64,000 nucleotides of DNA. It comes from Burkholderiaceae bacterium 26. GTDB lineage: Bacteria; Pseudomonadota; Gammaproteobacteria; Burkholderiales; Burkholderiaceae. Position 1 is the stretch's first letter. Every line of letters begins with the position of its first letter. Shown here in pieces: positions 10,768 to 19,731 of this stretch. The notes below the pieces were generated by a model. That model saw only the letters and a list, made by a program, of their open reading frames with translations. It was not told where the DNA came from and made no database searches. Where the stretch lies: the NCBI GenBank assembly GCA_000955795.1, contig JYOB01000010.1:257637-321636 (forward strand), read 5' to 3'. Both the position numbers and the translations under genes were made by a program.

Positions 10768-11712
10768 CTAAACAGTTCCTGATTTTAACGGGACAAAGAA
10801 AACGCCTTCAAGCGCGGTACTGTGAAACTGGAAGCGGCTGCGACGCTCGATAAGAACGAGCTGCTGCGCGGGGCCGCTGTTGCGATCGGTAGCCACCGGG
10901 GCGATCAGCCGGCCGCCAACGGTCAGCTGGTCGAGAAGCGCCTGCGGCACCTCCAGCCCTGCCGCCGCCAGGATGATGGCGTCGAACGGCGCGGCCTTCG
11001 GCAGCCCCAGCATGCCGTCGCCATAGTGCAGACGGATGTTTGGCACGCGGAGTGGCCGCAAGTTCGCTTTGGCTTTTTCATGCAGCGGGCGGACGCGCTC
11101 GATCGAATACACCTCGTCGGCGAGCTGTGCCAGAACGGCTGCCTGGTAGCCACAGCCGGTGCCAATTTCCAGCACGCGAGCGAGCGGCATGCCAGTGCGG
11201 CCGGACCGTCCACTCAACAACAGCTCGATCATCCGTCCGACCACTGACGGCTTCGAGATCGTTTGCTGATGACCGATCGGTAATGCGGAATCTTCGTACG
11301 CCTGCGAGGCAAGGCCGGCATCGACAAACAGATGTCGCGGGACCGTGCCAATTGCAGCGAGCACCCGCTTGTCAATCACGCCTCCGGCCTGCACACGGCC
11401 AACCAGCGCCTGACGCGCACGGTCCGATGCCATGCCGCCGGCAGCCGCGTGCGCTGCCGCTGTGCGTGCCTGTACAGCGCTCGCGGCGACAGCACCGACA
11501 ACAGCGTCGACACCCGCCACACGCTGTGGCGTAGGTGCAGGGGCGGATGCGGGCGACGCGCGCTCAACGGATGCCGCACGCACCGGCGTGTGGCGTGACA
11601 CCGCGCTCACTCCTGACGAGATACGCGTTTCACGCTGACGCTCCACGGGCTTGCGCTCGACCACTGCGTCAAGCGTCAACGGAAAGCGCCGGTCTCGCGG
11701 GCGTTCAGACAT
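10768..11712 (-). CDS. pcm: Protein-L-isoaspartate O-methyltransferase
   Basis: Pcm methylates isoaspartyl residues in damaged proteins to start their repair. From about residue 100 the sequence is a normal Pcm: [18 protein letters not shown], the active-site [13 protein letters not shown], the SAM loop [16 protein letters not shown] and [12 protein letters not shown]. The first ~95 residues are an Ala/Arg-rich extension absent from E. coli Pcm (about 208 residues). An internal Met ([10 protein letters not shown]) could be an alternative start. I keep the long form because it begins 15 bp after the surE stop. It lies in the usual surE-pcm-nlpD-rpoS order. Confidence 0.93.
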   Translation of the reverse strand: MSERPRDRRFPLTLDAVVERKPVERQRETRISSGVSAVSRHTPVRAASVERASPASAPAPTPQRVAGVDAVVGAVAASAVQARTAAAHAAAGGMASDRARQALVGRVQAGGVIDKRVLAAIGTVPRHLFVDAGLASQAYEDSALPIGHQQTISKPSVVGRMIELLLSGRSGRTGMPLARVLEIGTGCGYQAAVLAQLADEVYSIERVRPLHEKAKANLRPLRVPNIRLHYGDGMLGLPKAAPFDAIILAAAGLEVPQALLDQLTVGGRLIAPVATDRNSGPAQQLVLIERRSRFQFHSTALEGVFFVPLKSGTV

Positions 11713-11727
11713 GAGCCACCGTGACGA

Positions 11728-12483
11728 TCATGGCGTCTGCCAGCGGCGCACGGTGCGCAGTTGGGCCGTATCGGTCAGATCGAGCTGCAGCGGTGTCAGC
11801 GAAACGAAGCCATGCGCGACGGCATGGAAATCGGTGCCCTCGCTGGCGTCTTTCGCATCGCCGGCGGCACCGACCCAGAAGATCGGCTCGCCGCGCGGAT
11901 TGGCCTGGCGGATCACCGGCTGCGATTGGTGCCGCTTGCCCAGACGCGTCGCGCGCCAACCGGCCAGCTCGCCGTAGGGCAGATTCGGGATATTGACGTT
12001 GAGCAGGACCGGGCCGTCCAGCGGATCGGACAGATAGCGCTCGACAACTTCGCGGGCGACGCGCTCGGCAGCGTCGAGGTGCGTCCAGCCCTTGTCGGCC
12101 TGCGAGAACGCAATCGACGGAATACCGAACAGATAGCCCTCGATGGCTGCGGCGACGGTACCGGAATACAACACGTCTTCGCCCATGTTCTGACCCTGGT
12201 TGATACCGGAGACGACCAGGTCGGGCTTCTCTTCGATCATGCCGGTAAGCGCGATGTGCACGCAGTCCGTCGGCGTGCCGTTGACGAAGCGAAAACCCTT
12301 CTGGGCACCGTCGGTCGCTTCGAACACCGAAAGCGGACGCTGCAGCGTGAGCGAGTTCGACGCGCCGCTGTGGTTCTGCTCCGGTGCGACCACCGTCACG
12401 CGGCCCAGAGGGCTCAGCGCGCGATGCAGCGCCGCGAGCCCGGGCGCGAGGTATCCGTCGTCGTTGGCAATGAGAATATGCAT
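11728..12483 (-). CDS. surE: 5'/3'-nucleotidase SurE
   Basis: SurE is a metal-dependent nucleoside monophosphate phosphatase linked to stationary-phase survival. The 251-residue protein begins [16 protein letters not shown], the family signature that carries the metal-binding Asp pair. It continues with [16 protein letters not shown], the metal-site Asn in [12 protein letters not shown] and [13 protein letters not shown]. Length is normal. A longer frame upstream starts in non-conserved sequence and is rejected. It is the first gene of the minus-strand surE-pcm-nlpD-rpoS cluster. Confidence 0.96.
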   Translation of the reverse strand: MHILIANDDGYLAPGLAALHRALSPLGRVTVVAPEQNHSGASNSLTLQRPLSVFEATDGAQKGFRFVNGTPTDCVHIALTGMIEEKPDLVVSGINQGQNMGEDVLYSGTVAAAIEGYLFGIPSIAFSQADKGWTHLDAAERVAREVVERYLSDPLDGPVLLNVNIPNLPYGELAGWRATRLGKRHQSQPVIRQANPRGEPIFWVGAAGDAKDASEGTDFHAVAHGFVSLTPLQLDLTDTAQLRTVRRWQTP

Positions 12484-12693
12484 GGCGCGGATTGTAACCG
12501 AGCAACGTTCGCGAATCGTGCTCGCGCACACGTTCTACACGCTTACAAAAAATGCATCGACAAGCCGCACGATTTATCGCCGCCGGTTAAATCGAACGAC
12601 CGTGCTTTTATTCGGTTACACTGCCGGACGAGATCGCGTGCAATGCATGCGAGATGGCGAACAATCCAACGCAAAACTGTTGAGGAGACACTG

Positions 12694-13668
12694 ATGAAAG
12701 CCGTCGTCTGCAAGACCTGGGGCCCGCCCGAATCGCTGGTGATCGAAACGCTGCCGGACCTGTCGCCCGGTGCTGGTGAAGTGGTTATCGACGTCAAGGC
12801 TGCGGGGGTGAATTTCCCTGACGTGCTGATCATCCAGAACAAATACCAGTTCAAGCCGGAGTTGCCGTTTACGCCCGGCTCGGAAGTGGCGGGCGTTGTT
12901 AACGCCGTCGGCGAAGGCGTGTCACACCTCAAGGCCGGCGACCATGTGATCGCCTTCCTCGGTCAGGGCGCCTTTGCTTCACAGGTCAAGGCGTCGGCCA
13001 AGGTGGTGATGCCGATGCCGCCGGGCATGGCGTTCGACACCGCAGCAGCATTCACACTCACGTATGGCACGTCACACCACGCGGTAGTCGATCGCGGGCA
13101 ACTGAAGGCCGGTGAGACGATGCTGGTGCTCGGCGCGGCCGGCGGCGTTGGGCTGGCGGCCATCGAGATCGGCAAGGCGATTGGCGCACGCGTCATCGCG
13201 GCGGCGTCGAGCGACGAGAAGCTCGCGGTTTGCAAGGACCACGGCGCCGATGCGCTCATCAACTATTCGACCGAAGACCTGCGCGAGCGCATCAAGGAAT
13301 TGACCGACGGCAAGGGACCGGACGTGATCTATGACCCGGTCGGCGGCATCTACGCGGAACCGGCATTCCGTTCGATTGCCTGGCGTGGCCGCTACCTCGT
13401 GGTCGGATTTGCCAACGGCGAAATCCCGAAGATGCCACTGAACTTGGCGCTGCTAAAAGGCGCGTCGCTGGTCGGCGTGTTCTGGGGCGAATTCGCGCGT
13501 CGCGAGCCGAAGGCGAATCTGGCGAACATGATGCAGATGCTCGGCTGGATGCAGGAAGGCAAGATTCGTCCGCATATCTCGGCGCGCTATCCGTTGGAGC
13601 AGACGACGCAAGCGCTGCTGGATATGGCGGCGCGCAAGGTGACGGGCAAGGTGGTGATCCAGCCTTAA
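12694..13668 (+). CDS. NADPH:quinone oxidoreductase, zinc-independent MDR family
   Basis: The 324-residue protein belongs to the medium-chain dehydrogenase/reductase superfamily. It has the GroES-like N-terminal half (AAGVNFPDVLIIQNKYQ, FTPGSEVAGVVNAVGEGV) and a Rossmann domain with the nucleotide loop VLGAAGGVGLAAIEIG. The catalytic zinc cysteines of alcohol dehydrogenases are missing, as in Qor-type quinone or enone reductases. Start: ATG with GAGGAG six bases upstream. It is a single-gene unit, divergent from surE and closed by a strong terminator. The physiological substrate is unknown. Confidence 0.88.
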   Translation: MKAVVCKTWGPPESLVIETLPDLSPGAGEVVIDVKAAGVNFPDVLIIQNKYQFKPELPFTPGSEVAGVVNAVGEGVSHLKAGDHVIAFLGQGAFASQVKASAKVVMPMPPGMAFDTAAAFTLTYGTSHHAVVDRGQLKAGETMLVLGAAGGVGLAAIEIGKAIGARVIAAASSDEKLAVCKDHGADALINYSTEDLRERIKELTDGKGPDVIYDPVGGIYAEPAFRSIAWRGRYLVVGFANGEIPKMPLNLALLKGASLVGVFWGEFARREPKANLANMMQMLGWMQEGKIRPHISARYPLEQTTQALLDMAARKVTGKVVIQP

Positions 13669-13691
13669 AAAACGCAGGCGCTGGAGACAAA

Positions 13692-13731
13692 AAAGCCGCG
13701 CAGGTTGATCGCCTGCGCGGCTTTCTTTTTT
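13692..13731. terminator. Rho-independent terminator (quinone oxidoreductase / nemA)
   Basis: The arms AAAGCCGCGCAGG (13692-13704) and CCTGCGCGGCTTT (13712-13724) enclose a 7-nt loop. A T-rich tract follows on the plus strand and an A-tract precedes it, so it can also stop the convergent nemA transcript. Confidence 0.92.
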
Positions 13732-13744
13732 ATGCAACCGCTTA

Positions 13745-14851
13745 TCAGGCCGCTTCTTCCAGGGTCGGATAGTCGGTGTAGCCCTTTTCCTGCCCACCGT
13801 AGAACGTTGCGCGATCCGGCTGGTTGAGCGATGCGCCGGCACGGAAGCGCGCCACCAGATCGGGGTTCGCGATGAACGGACGACCGAACGCAACGGCATC
13901 AGCCAGACCGGAGGCAATCATCTGCTCGCCCTCTTCCGCCGTGTATTGGCCGCACACGATGAGCGTGCCCTTGAAGGCGTCACGGAGTTGGCGGCGGAAA
14001 TCGTTGGTCAGCTCGGGACCGCCGGCCCAATCCGGCTCTGCGATGTGCAAATAGGCGATGCCACGCTTGGTCAGCTCGCGGGCCAAGTACAACGCGCTTT
14101 CTTCGGCTTGTGCGTCTGCAATGTCATGCGCGACGAAGTGCGGCGACAGGCGGATGCCGACGCGGTCTGCGCCAATCTCGGCGATGGCGGTATCGACCAC
14201 TTCGAGAATCAGTCGGGCGCGATTTTCCAGGGAGCCGCCGTACTGGTCGGTGCGCTGGTTGCTGTTGGTCGACAGAAATTGGTGCAGCAGGTAACCGTTG
14301 GCGGCATGGATTTCAACGAAATCGAAACCAGCGCGGCGTGCACGCAGCACGGCTTGACGATATTGCGCGATCACGCCAGGGATTTCTTCCGTGGCGAGCG
14401 CGCGCGGTTCGCTGGTCGGCACATTGGCGGGCGTGCCGTCGGGCTGCACGACAAAGCTCTGTGCACCCTTGGCGACGATGGCCGACGGCGCGACAGGTGC
14501 CTGGCCGTTTTCCTGCAGCAACGTATTGGAAATACGACCCACGTGCCAGAGCTGTTGCGAGATGCGGCCGCCCTTTGCGTGTACAGCATCCACCACCGCC
14601 TTCCAGCCAGCTTCTTGTTCGTCAGTGTACATGCCCGGCGTCCAGGCGTAGCCCTGGCCCTGGCGGGAAATTTGCGTCGCTTCCGTCACGATCAGGCCAG
14701 CGGTTGCACGCTGCGCGTAATAGGTCACGTTCAGTTCGGTCGGCGCGTCACCGGGCTGGCCAGCGCGCGAGCGCGTGAGCGGCGCCATGACGACACGGTT
14801 GGCGAGGGTGGTACGGCCGGTCTGAACCGGGGACAGCAGTTGTTGGGTCAT
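13745..14851 (-). CDS. nemA: Old yellow enzyme: alkene / N-ethylmaleimide reductase
   Basis: The 368-residue flavoprotein matches OYE-family NemA. It shows LLSPVQTGRTTLANRVVMAP, the FMN/substrate region QLWHVGRIS, the catalytic HAANGYLLHQFLSTNSN, DQYGGSLENRARL and the C-terminal FMN-phosphate site VAFGRPFIANPDL. Such enzymes reduce activated C=C bonds and nitro compounds with NADPH and detoxify electrophiles. Start 14851 has a GGAG seven bases upstream. It follows a TetR-family gene by 97 bp, with a TetR-type box in the gap, which is the nemRA arrangement. Confidence 0.93.
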   Translation of the reverse strand: MTQQLLSPVQTGRTTLANRVVMAPLTRSRAGQPGDAPTELNVTYYAQRATAGLIVTEATQISRQGQGYAWTPGMYTDEQEAGWKAVVDAVHAKGGRISQQLWHVGRISNTLLQENGQAPVAPSAIVAKGAQSFVVQPDGTPANVPTSEPRALATEEIPGVIAQYRQAVLRARRAGFDFVEIHAANGYLLHQFLSTNSNQRTDQYGGSLENRARLILEVVDTAIAEIGADRVGIRLSPHFVAHDIADAQAEESALYLARELTKRGIAYLHIAEPDWAGGPELTNDFRRQLRDAFKGTLIVCGQYTAEEGEQMIASGLADAVAFGRPFIANPDLVARFRAGASLNQPDRATFYGGQEKGYTDYPTLEEAA

Positions 14852-14875
14852 ATCAGCTCCTGAAAGAGGCACTAT

Positions 14876-14890
14876 TCGACCGGTCATCTA
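14876..14890. promoter_or_regulatory. Candidate second NemR-like operator, in front of nemA
   Basis: TCGACCGGTCATCTA matches the operator at 15596-15610 at 11 of 15 positions in the same orientation. It lies 25 bp upstream of the nemA start, inside the nemR-nemA gap. This suggests separate control of nemA by the same repressor. It is inferred only from similarity and position. Confidence 0.45.
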
Positions 14891-14948
14891 GAACCGGAAT
14901 CAAAGAAAAAGCGAGGAACATGCCTCGCCAGCAATGGTTTGGTTGCAA

Positions 14949-15578
14949 TCAATGCTTGGGCTTGGCCAGCAGGATTTCCGTTTGCGCCACGCAGCTCTTG
15001 AACGCGGCCACAGCGCGATGCGACTTGGCCAACAGCGCGCCGCCCATCCACATGGCGTACAGCCCTTCGGCCAGCTGGTGCGCATCCTCCACACGCGCCA
15101 ACGAACCGTCGGCGACGCCCGCCTCGATTGCCGTGGCGATGCGCTCGACCATGCGCGTCATCCCCGTCGACAGCACCTTGCGCATCGGCTCGGACAAATC
15201 CGACACTTCGCCCGACAGCTTCACCGCCAGACAGGTGACTTCGCACGCGCTGCGCTCATGCAGATCGATCCAGGCCATGAAATAGCGCAGCAGCCGCTCG
15301 CGGGCGGTGATGCGCGTGTCGTTGAACAGGCTAACAACCCCGGCGTCGTAATCCTGGAAATAGCGCTCCAGCATGGCAACGCCAAAGTCTTCCTTCGACC
15401 CGAAGTAGTAATAAAACGAGCCTTTGGGTACCTGAGCGCGGCCGAGGATTTCCGCCAAGCCGACAGCCGAGAAACCACGCCCGAGGATCAGTTCGGCACC
15501 AGCGTCCAGAATGCGGTCGCGGGTGTCGTGCCGGGCTTCGGCGCCTTCAGCGGTGACGGGTTCGGGATGCTTGCTCAT
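14949..15578 (-). CDS. nemR: TetR/AcrR-family repressor, NemR-like
   Basis: The 209-residue protein has an N-terminal TetR helix-turn-helix (TRDRILDAGAELILGRGFSA, then VGLAEILGRAQVPKGSFYYY, FGSKEDFG) and a ligand-binding C-terminal domain. NemR in E. coli is a cysteine-based sensor of electrophiles and bleach that represses nemA. Cysteines here occur in SACEVTCLAV and SCVAQTE. The start MSKHPEP is used; in-frame ATGs upstream (15590 and beyond) would run into the operator. It precedes nemA on the same strand and is preceded by a palindromic box. Confidence 0.88.
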   Translation of the reverse strand: MSKHPEPVTAEGAEARHDTRDRILDAGAELILGRGFSAVGLAEILGRAQVPKGSFYYYFGSKEDFGVAMLERYFQDYDAGVVSLFNDTRITARERLLRYFMAWIDLHERSACEVTCLAVKLSGEVSDLSEPMRKVLSTGMTRMVERIATAIEAGVADGSLARVEDAHQLAEGLYAMWMGGALLAKSHRAVAAFKSCVAQTEILLAKPKH

Positions 15579-15595
15579 GATGGATCGCATTGTAG

Positions 15596-15610
15596 TAGAC
15601 CGACCGTCTA
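15596..15610. promoter_or_regulatory. Candidate NemR-like operator upstream of nemR
   Basis: TAGACCGACCGTCTA is a perfect TAGAC-N5-GTCTA palindrome, 17 bp upstream of the TetR gene start. This is the expected size, symmetry and place for a TetR autoregulatory operator. Confidence 0.72.
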
Positions 15611-15669
15611 GTTGCATGACCCTGCTATGTGCAGGGCCAATGTGACGTTCGCGTCGTTAAGGCGCTCGC

Positions 15670-16461
15670 TCAGAGCTTCTCTGTTTCGCCGCTCTTCGGT
15701 TGCCAGCGCATCAGGCGTTTTTCCATCAAGCCGACGAGCCAGTCGAGCACCAGCGCAAATACCGTCAGCACGACGATGCCCGCGAACACGGTGTTGATGT
15801 CGAAGGTCCCTTCGGCCTGGAGGATCAAGTAACCAACACCGCGCGCCGAGCCGAGATACTCCCCCACCACCGCCCCCACGAAGGCCAGACCGACCGACGT
15901 ATGCAGCGATGAGAACACCCAGCTCGTCGCGCTCGGCAGGTAGACAAAGCGCAGCAGTTGCCGCTGCGATGCGCCCAGCATGCGCGCATTGGCCAGCACG
16001 ACCGGGCTCACTTCCTTCACGCCCTGATAGACGTTGAAGAAGACGATGAAGAACACCAGCGTCACCGCCAGCGCCACCTTCGACCAGATTCCCAGCCCGA
16101 ACCACACGCCAAAGATTGGCGCCAGGATCACGCGCGGCATCGAGTTGGCAGCCTTGATGTACGGATCAAGCACCGCCGATGCGGCCGGGCTCAGCGCCAG
16201 CCACAGCCCTGCGCCCAGGCCACTGGCCGTGCCGATGGCAAATGCCAGCACCGTCTCGGCCAACGTCACGCCAAGGTGTTGATAGATATCGCCTTCGGTG
16301 ACGAACCACGCCCAGATGCGCTGGGCAACGATGAGTGGTTCACCAAAGAAGAACGCAACTTCCTGCGAGCGCGTGGCGAAGTGCCACACGCCCAACGTGA
16401 CGACCAGCAGGCCAAGCTGCCAGGTGCGCAGCGCGAATAGAGAAAGCGGACGGTTAGCCAT
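15670..16461 (-). CDS. ABC transporter permease, nitrate/sulfonate/taurine type
   Basis: The 263-residue inner-membrane protein has about six helices and the SsuC/TauC-type permease signature (GTASGLGAGLWLALS, the EAA-like NSMPRVILAPIFGVWFGLG, and LGASQRQLLRFVYLPSATSW). It forms the membrane channel with the ATPase at 16485-17297 and the binding protein at 17362-18411. It is the last gene of the minus-strand cluster, 23 bp after the ATPase. The family covers taurine, alkanesulfonates, nitrate, cyanate, thiamine precursors and aromatic acids, so the family alone does not give the substrate. Confidence 0.92.
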   Translation of the reverse strand: MANRPLSLFALRTWQLGLLVVTLGVWHFATRSQEVAFFFGEPLIVAQRIWAWFVTEGDIYQHLGVTLAETVLAFAIGTASGLGAGLWLALSPAASAVLDPYIKAANSMPRVILAPIFGVWFGLGIWSKVALAVTLVFFIVFFNVYQGVKEVSPVVLANARMLGASQRQLLRFVYLPSATSWVFSSLHTSVGLAFVGAVVGEYLGSARGVGYLILQAEGTFDINTVFAGIVVLTVFALVLDWLVGLMEKRLMRWQPKSGETEKL

Positions 16462-16484
16462 GGATGCAATCGATCAGATTCAGG

Positions 16485-17297
16485 TCAAGCCACGCGGCGA
16501 TGCTGCGCATAGCCCTTGAGCACTTCTTCGCGCAGCACATCCCAGATGCGCGAATGCAGGTCGACAAAGCCGGCCTGATCGCGAATCTCGGCCACATCGC
16601 GCGGGCGCGGCAGGTCGATCGTGAATTCACCGATCGGGTGCGTGCCGGGGCCGGCGGCCAGCACGACCACCCGGTCGCTCATGGCAATCGCTTCGTCCAG
16701 ATCGTGCGTGATGAACAGCACCGCCTTGCGCTTGGCGGCCCACAGATCGAGCACCTCGTTTTCCATCAGCTGGCGCGTCTGAATGTCGAGCGCCGAGAAC
16801 GGCTCGTCCATGAGGATGATGTCTGGGTCGAGCACCAGCGTTTGCGCCAGGCTCACACGCTTGCGCATGCCGCCGGAAAGCTGATGCGGATAGCGGTCTT
16901 CAAACCCAGACAAACCCACGCGCGCGAGCCACGACATGGCAAGGTCACGCGCTTCCTTGTCGGACATGCCCCGAAACTCCAGCCCGGCCATCACGTTGTC
17001 GAGCGCGCTGCGCCACGGCATCAACGCCTCTGCCTGGAACATGTAACCGGCGCGACGATTGATGCCGAGCAGCGGCTCGCCAAAGACCCGCACCTGTCCG
17101 GAAGACGGCTGCAGCAGGCCCGCAGCCAGATTCAGCAACGTAGATTTGCCGCAGCCAGTCGGGCCGACCACGGAGACGAACTCGCCGGCCTGCACCTCCA
17201 GCGAGGTGTTTTGCACGGCGGTGTAGCGCTGGCCCGGCGTGTCGGGTGAGATGAACGTACAGGTGATCTGATCGAACGAAAGCGCGGGATGCGGCAT
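16485..17297 (-). CDS. ABC transporter ATP-binding protein, nitrate/sulfonate/taurine type
   Basis: The 270-residue ATPase has Walker A GPTGCGKSTLL, the Q-loop region MFQAEALMPWRS, signature LSGGMRKRVSLAQTL, Walker B DIILMDEPFSALD and the switch His in LFITHDLDEAI. It resembles SsuB/TauB and should energise the adjacent permease in the cytoplasm. It lies 23 bp upstream of the permease and 64 bp downstream of the binding-protein gene, all on the minus strand. Confidence 0.95.
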   Translation of the reverse strand: MPHPALSFDQITCTFISPDTPGQRYTAVQNTSLEVQAGEFVSVVGPTGCGKSTLLNLAAGLLQPSSGQVRVFGEPLLGINRRAGYMFQAEALMPWRSALDNVMAGLEFRGMSDKEARDLAMSWLARVGLSGFEDRYPHQLSGGMRKRVSLAQTLVLDPDIILMDEPFSALDIQTRQLMENEVLDLWAAKRKAVLFITHDLDEAIAMSDRVVVLAAGPGTHPIGEFTIDLPRPRDVAEIRDQAGFVDLHSRIWDVLREEVLKGYAQHRRVA

Positions 17298-17361
17298 GGT
17301 CTGCGGTCCAAAAGCAATGCGCCCGGGCGGAACCGGGCGCGTTGCTGAAAGCCTGTCGAAA

Positions 17362-18411
17362 TTACTTGTACTTGGCGTTGGCCTTCTGGACGAAGGCGTT
17401 GGTGAAGGTCTGGTCGAGCTTGATCTGCTTGCCCTTCACTTCCGCATCAAACTCCGACAGCGTGCGCAGTGCCGTGGCGGGGCCGTCGGTGGGCATCGTG
17501 CCATCCGGCGAGATGGCCTCGCGCACCTTGTCCCACGCCGCCAGATACAGCGCACGGTCGCCCAGCAGATAGGCTTCCGGCACCGTCTTGACGATGTCCG
17601 ACGGGCCTGCCTTCTGCAGCCACTTGAGCGCGCGCACCATGGCGTTGGTCATCGCCTGCGTCGTGTTCGGATTCTTCTGGATGAACGCGGTCGATGCATA
17701 CAGGCAGCCGGCCGGCATGTTGCCGCCGAATACCGCCTTGGTATCGGCCAACGTGCGGGTATCCGAGACCACGCGCACTTCATTCTTCTGCGTGAGCATC
17801 GACATCACTGGGTCCAGGTTGGCCAGGGCATCGATTTGGCCCGCACGCACGGCGGCAATCGCTCCACTGCTCGGACCCACGCCAATGATCGACACTTCAT
17901 TCGGCTTGATGCCGGCGCGCGCCAGCACGTAGTTGACCATGATGTTGGTCGACGAACCCGGAGCCGTCACGCCGATCTTCTTGCCTTTCAAATCGGCAAT
18001 CGACTTGTAGTTGGGCATCGTCTTGTTGTTGACCGCCAGCACGATCTGCGGGGCACGCCCTTGCAGCACGAACTCCTGGTACATCTGGCCCTTGGCCTGC
18101 ATTACCAGCGTGTGCTCATACGCGCCGCTTACCACGTCGGCGCTGCCGCCAACCACGGCCTGCAGGGCTTTCGCGCCACCGGCAAAGTCGACGATTTCAA
18201 CGTCCAGGCCTTCGTCCTTGAAGTAGCCCAGGCGCTCGGCAATTGTCAGCGGCAGGTAGTAGAACAGCGCCTTGCCGCCCACCGCGATGGTGATCTTGCT
18301 CTTTTCAGGTTTGCCCTGTGCCAGAACGGCGGGGCTGGCAGCCACCAGGCTCGTCGCGCACAGTGCTGCGCCCATCCATTTTGCCCAGCGCCCAACGACT
18401 CGTGTCCCCAT
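17362..18411 (-). CDS. ABC transporter substrate-binding protein (NMT1/SsuA-like)
   Basis: The 349-residue periplasmic protein has a signal peptide ending ASPAVLAQG. An NMT1/SsuA-type type II binding fold follows: ITIAVGGKALFYYLPLTIAE, LGYFKDEGLDVEIVDFAGG, ALQAVVGGSADVVSGAYEHT, and LKGKKIGVTAPGSSTNIMV. The start at 18411 has AGGAG seven bases upstream; a GTG at 18436-18438 is less likely. Its ligand is unknown. The gene sits between a CoA-transferase and the ABC ATPase/permease, which suggests a small organic acid rather than a sulfonate. That is inference from context. Confidence 0.92.
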   Translation of the reverse strand: MGTRVVGRWAKWMGAALCATSLVAASPAVLAQGKPEKSKITIAVGGKALFYYLPLTIAERLGYFKDEGLDVEIVDFAGGAKALQAVVGGSADVVSGAYEHTLVMQAKGQMYQEFVLQGRAPQIVLAVNNKTMPNYKSIADLKGKKIGVTAPGSSTNIMVNYVLARAGIKPNEVSIIGVGPSSGAIAAVRAGQIDALANLDPVMSMLTQKNEVRVVSDTRTLADTKAVFGGNMPAGCLYASTAFIQKNPNTTQAMTNAMVRALKWLQKAGPSDIVKTVPEAYLLGDRALYLAAWDKVREAISPDGTMPTDGPATALRTLSEFDAEVKGKQIKLDQTFTNAFVQKANAKYK

Positions 18412-18500
18412 GCCTGTCTCCTGTTTTGTGGCGTTCACTGCCTCGGCGGCGATATTACCGCAACGATTTGCAACACAACATGCGGGATCGTCCTAGCTGT

Positions 18501-19709
18501 TTAGCTCTTGGCTTCGGCAATGATGCCTTGCGACACCAGCGCGTCGATCTGCTCGTCCGTCAGGCCGTGGCCGCGCAGCACGTCGCGCGTATGCTGGCCC
18601 AGGCGCGGCGCGCTCGCCTGCACAGCGCCCGGCGTGGCGGAAAGCTTGGGCACCACGCCCGGCATCTCTACATCAATGCCAGACTGCGCGCGCACCGTTT
18701 CGATCACGCCGCGCGCCCGGTAGTGAGGGTCTGCGGCAATGTCGGCGATGGTGTAGATGGGGCCGCTGGGCACCTCGGCCGCATGCAGCGCTGCCAGAAC
18801 ATCGGCGATGGGCAGCGTGCCTGTCCAGGCGTTGATGGCGGCATCGATTTCGTCCGCCCGGGCGGCGCGGCCGTCGTTGCGGGCCAAATCGGGATCGTCG
18901 GCCAGATCTTGCCGGCCCATGTGTTGCATCAGGCGGCGGAAGATGTTGTCACCGTTGGCGGCAATTAGCACGTATTCGCCACCGGCACAGCGGTAGGCGT
19001 TCGACGGTGCAATGCCCGGGAGCGCCCCGCCTGCCGGCTGGCGGATTGCCCCGAACACCGAGTATTCGGGCAGCAGGCTCTCCGTCAGGTTGAACACGGA
19101 TTCATACAGCGCCACGTCGATCACCTGCCCCTTGCCGCCGCGTGCATCCCGCTCGTACAAGGCCAGCAACACGCCTAGCGCGCCATGCAAGCCAGCGATC
19201 GTGTCGCCAAGTGACAGCCCGGCGCGGGCAGGCGGCCGCCCCGGCTCGCCGGTCAAATAGCGCAGGCCGGCCATGGCTTCAGCAATGGCGGCAAAGCCGG
19301 GTTCATCACGTTTGGGGCCCGTCTGGCCATAGCCCGACACGCGCAGCATGATCAGCTTCGGATTGATGGCGGAAAGCGCCTCGTACGACAGTCCCCACTT
19401 TTCCATCGTGCCGGGGCGGAAATTCTCGATCAAGACATCAGCTTCGGCGGCCAGCTTGCGTACGACCTCCTGCCCGTCCGGCACACGCAGGTCGACACAG
19501 ACCGACTGCTTGTTGCGCGACTGCGCCTCCCACCAGACTGACGTGCCCTCATGCAGCATCCGCCATTTGCGCAGCGGATCGCCCTGCCCCGGCGGCTCGA
19601 TCTTGATGACCTGCGCGCCAAAGTCGGCGAGCGTCTTGGCGGCAAACGGCCCGGCAATCAGTTGCCCGAGTTCGAGCACGCGGATGTCCTGCAAAACCTG
19701 TGTCGGCAT
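18501..19709 (-). CDS. CaiB/BaiF (class III) CoA-transferase
   Basis: Class III CoA-transferases move CoA between carboxylic acids (formyl/oxalate, carnitine, succinate/mesaconate and similar). The 402-residue protein has the family start (DIRVLELGQLIAGPFAAKTL, ADFGAQVIKIEPPGQGDPLR). It also has NFRPGTMEKWGLSYEAL, VSGYGQTGP and, in the SLGDTIAGLHGALG segment, the likely catalytic Asp. Start 19709 is used; a TTG at 19754 would overlap the LysR gene. It follows the LysR gene by 22 bp and precedes the binding protein by 89 bp. It could activate the imported substrate as a CoA thioester. Confidence 0.93.
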   Translation of the reverse strand: MPTQVLQDIRVLELGQLIAGPFAAKTLADFGAQVIKIEPPGQGDPLRKWRMLHEGTSVWWEAQSRNKQSVCVDLRVPDGQEVVRKLAAEADVLIENFRPGTMEKWGLSYEALSAINPKLIMLRVSGYGQTGPKRDEPGFAAIAEAMAGLRYLTGEPGRPPARAGLSLGDTIAGLHGALGVLLALYERDARGGKGQVIDVALYESVFNLTESLLPEYSVFGAIRQPAGGALPGIAPSNAYRCAGGEYVLIAANGDNIFRRLMQHMGRQDLADDPDLARNDGRAARADEIDAAINAWTGTLPIADVLAALHAAEVPSGPIYTIADIAADPHYRARGVIETVRAQSGIDVEMPGVVPKLSATPGAVQASAPRLGQHTRDVLRGHGLTDEQIDALVSQGIIAEAKS

Positions 19710-19731
19710 GGTTGTGTAGAAAGCGTTGAAT

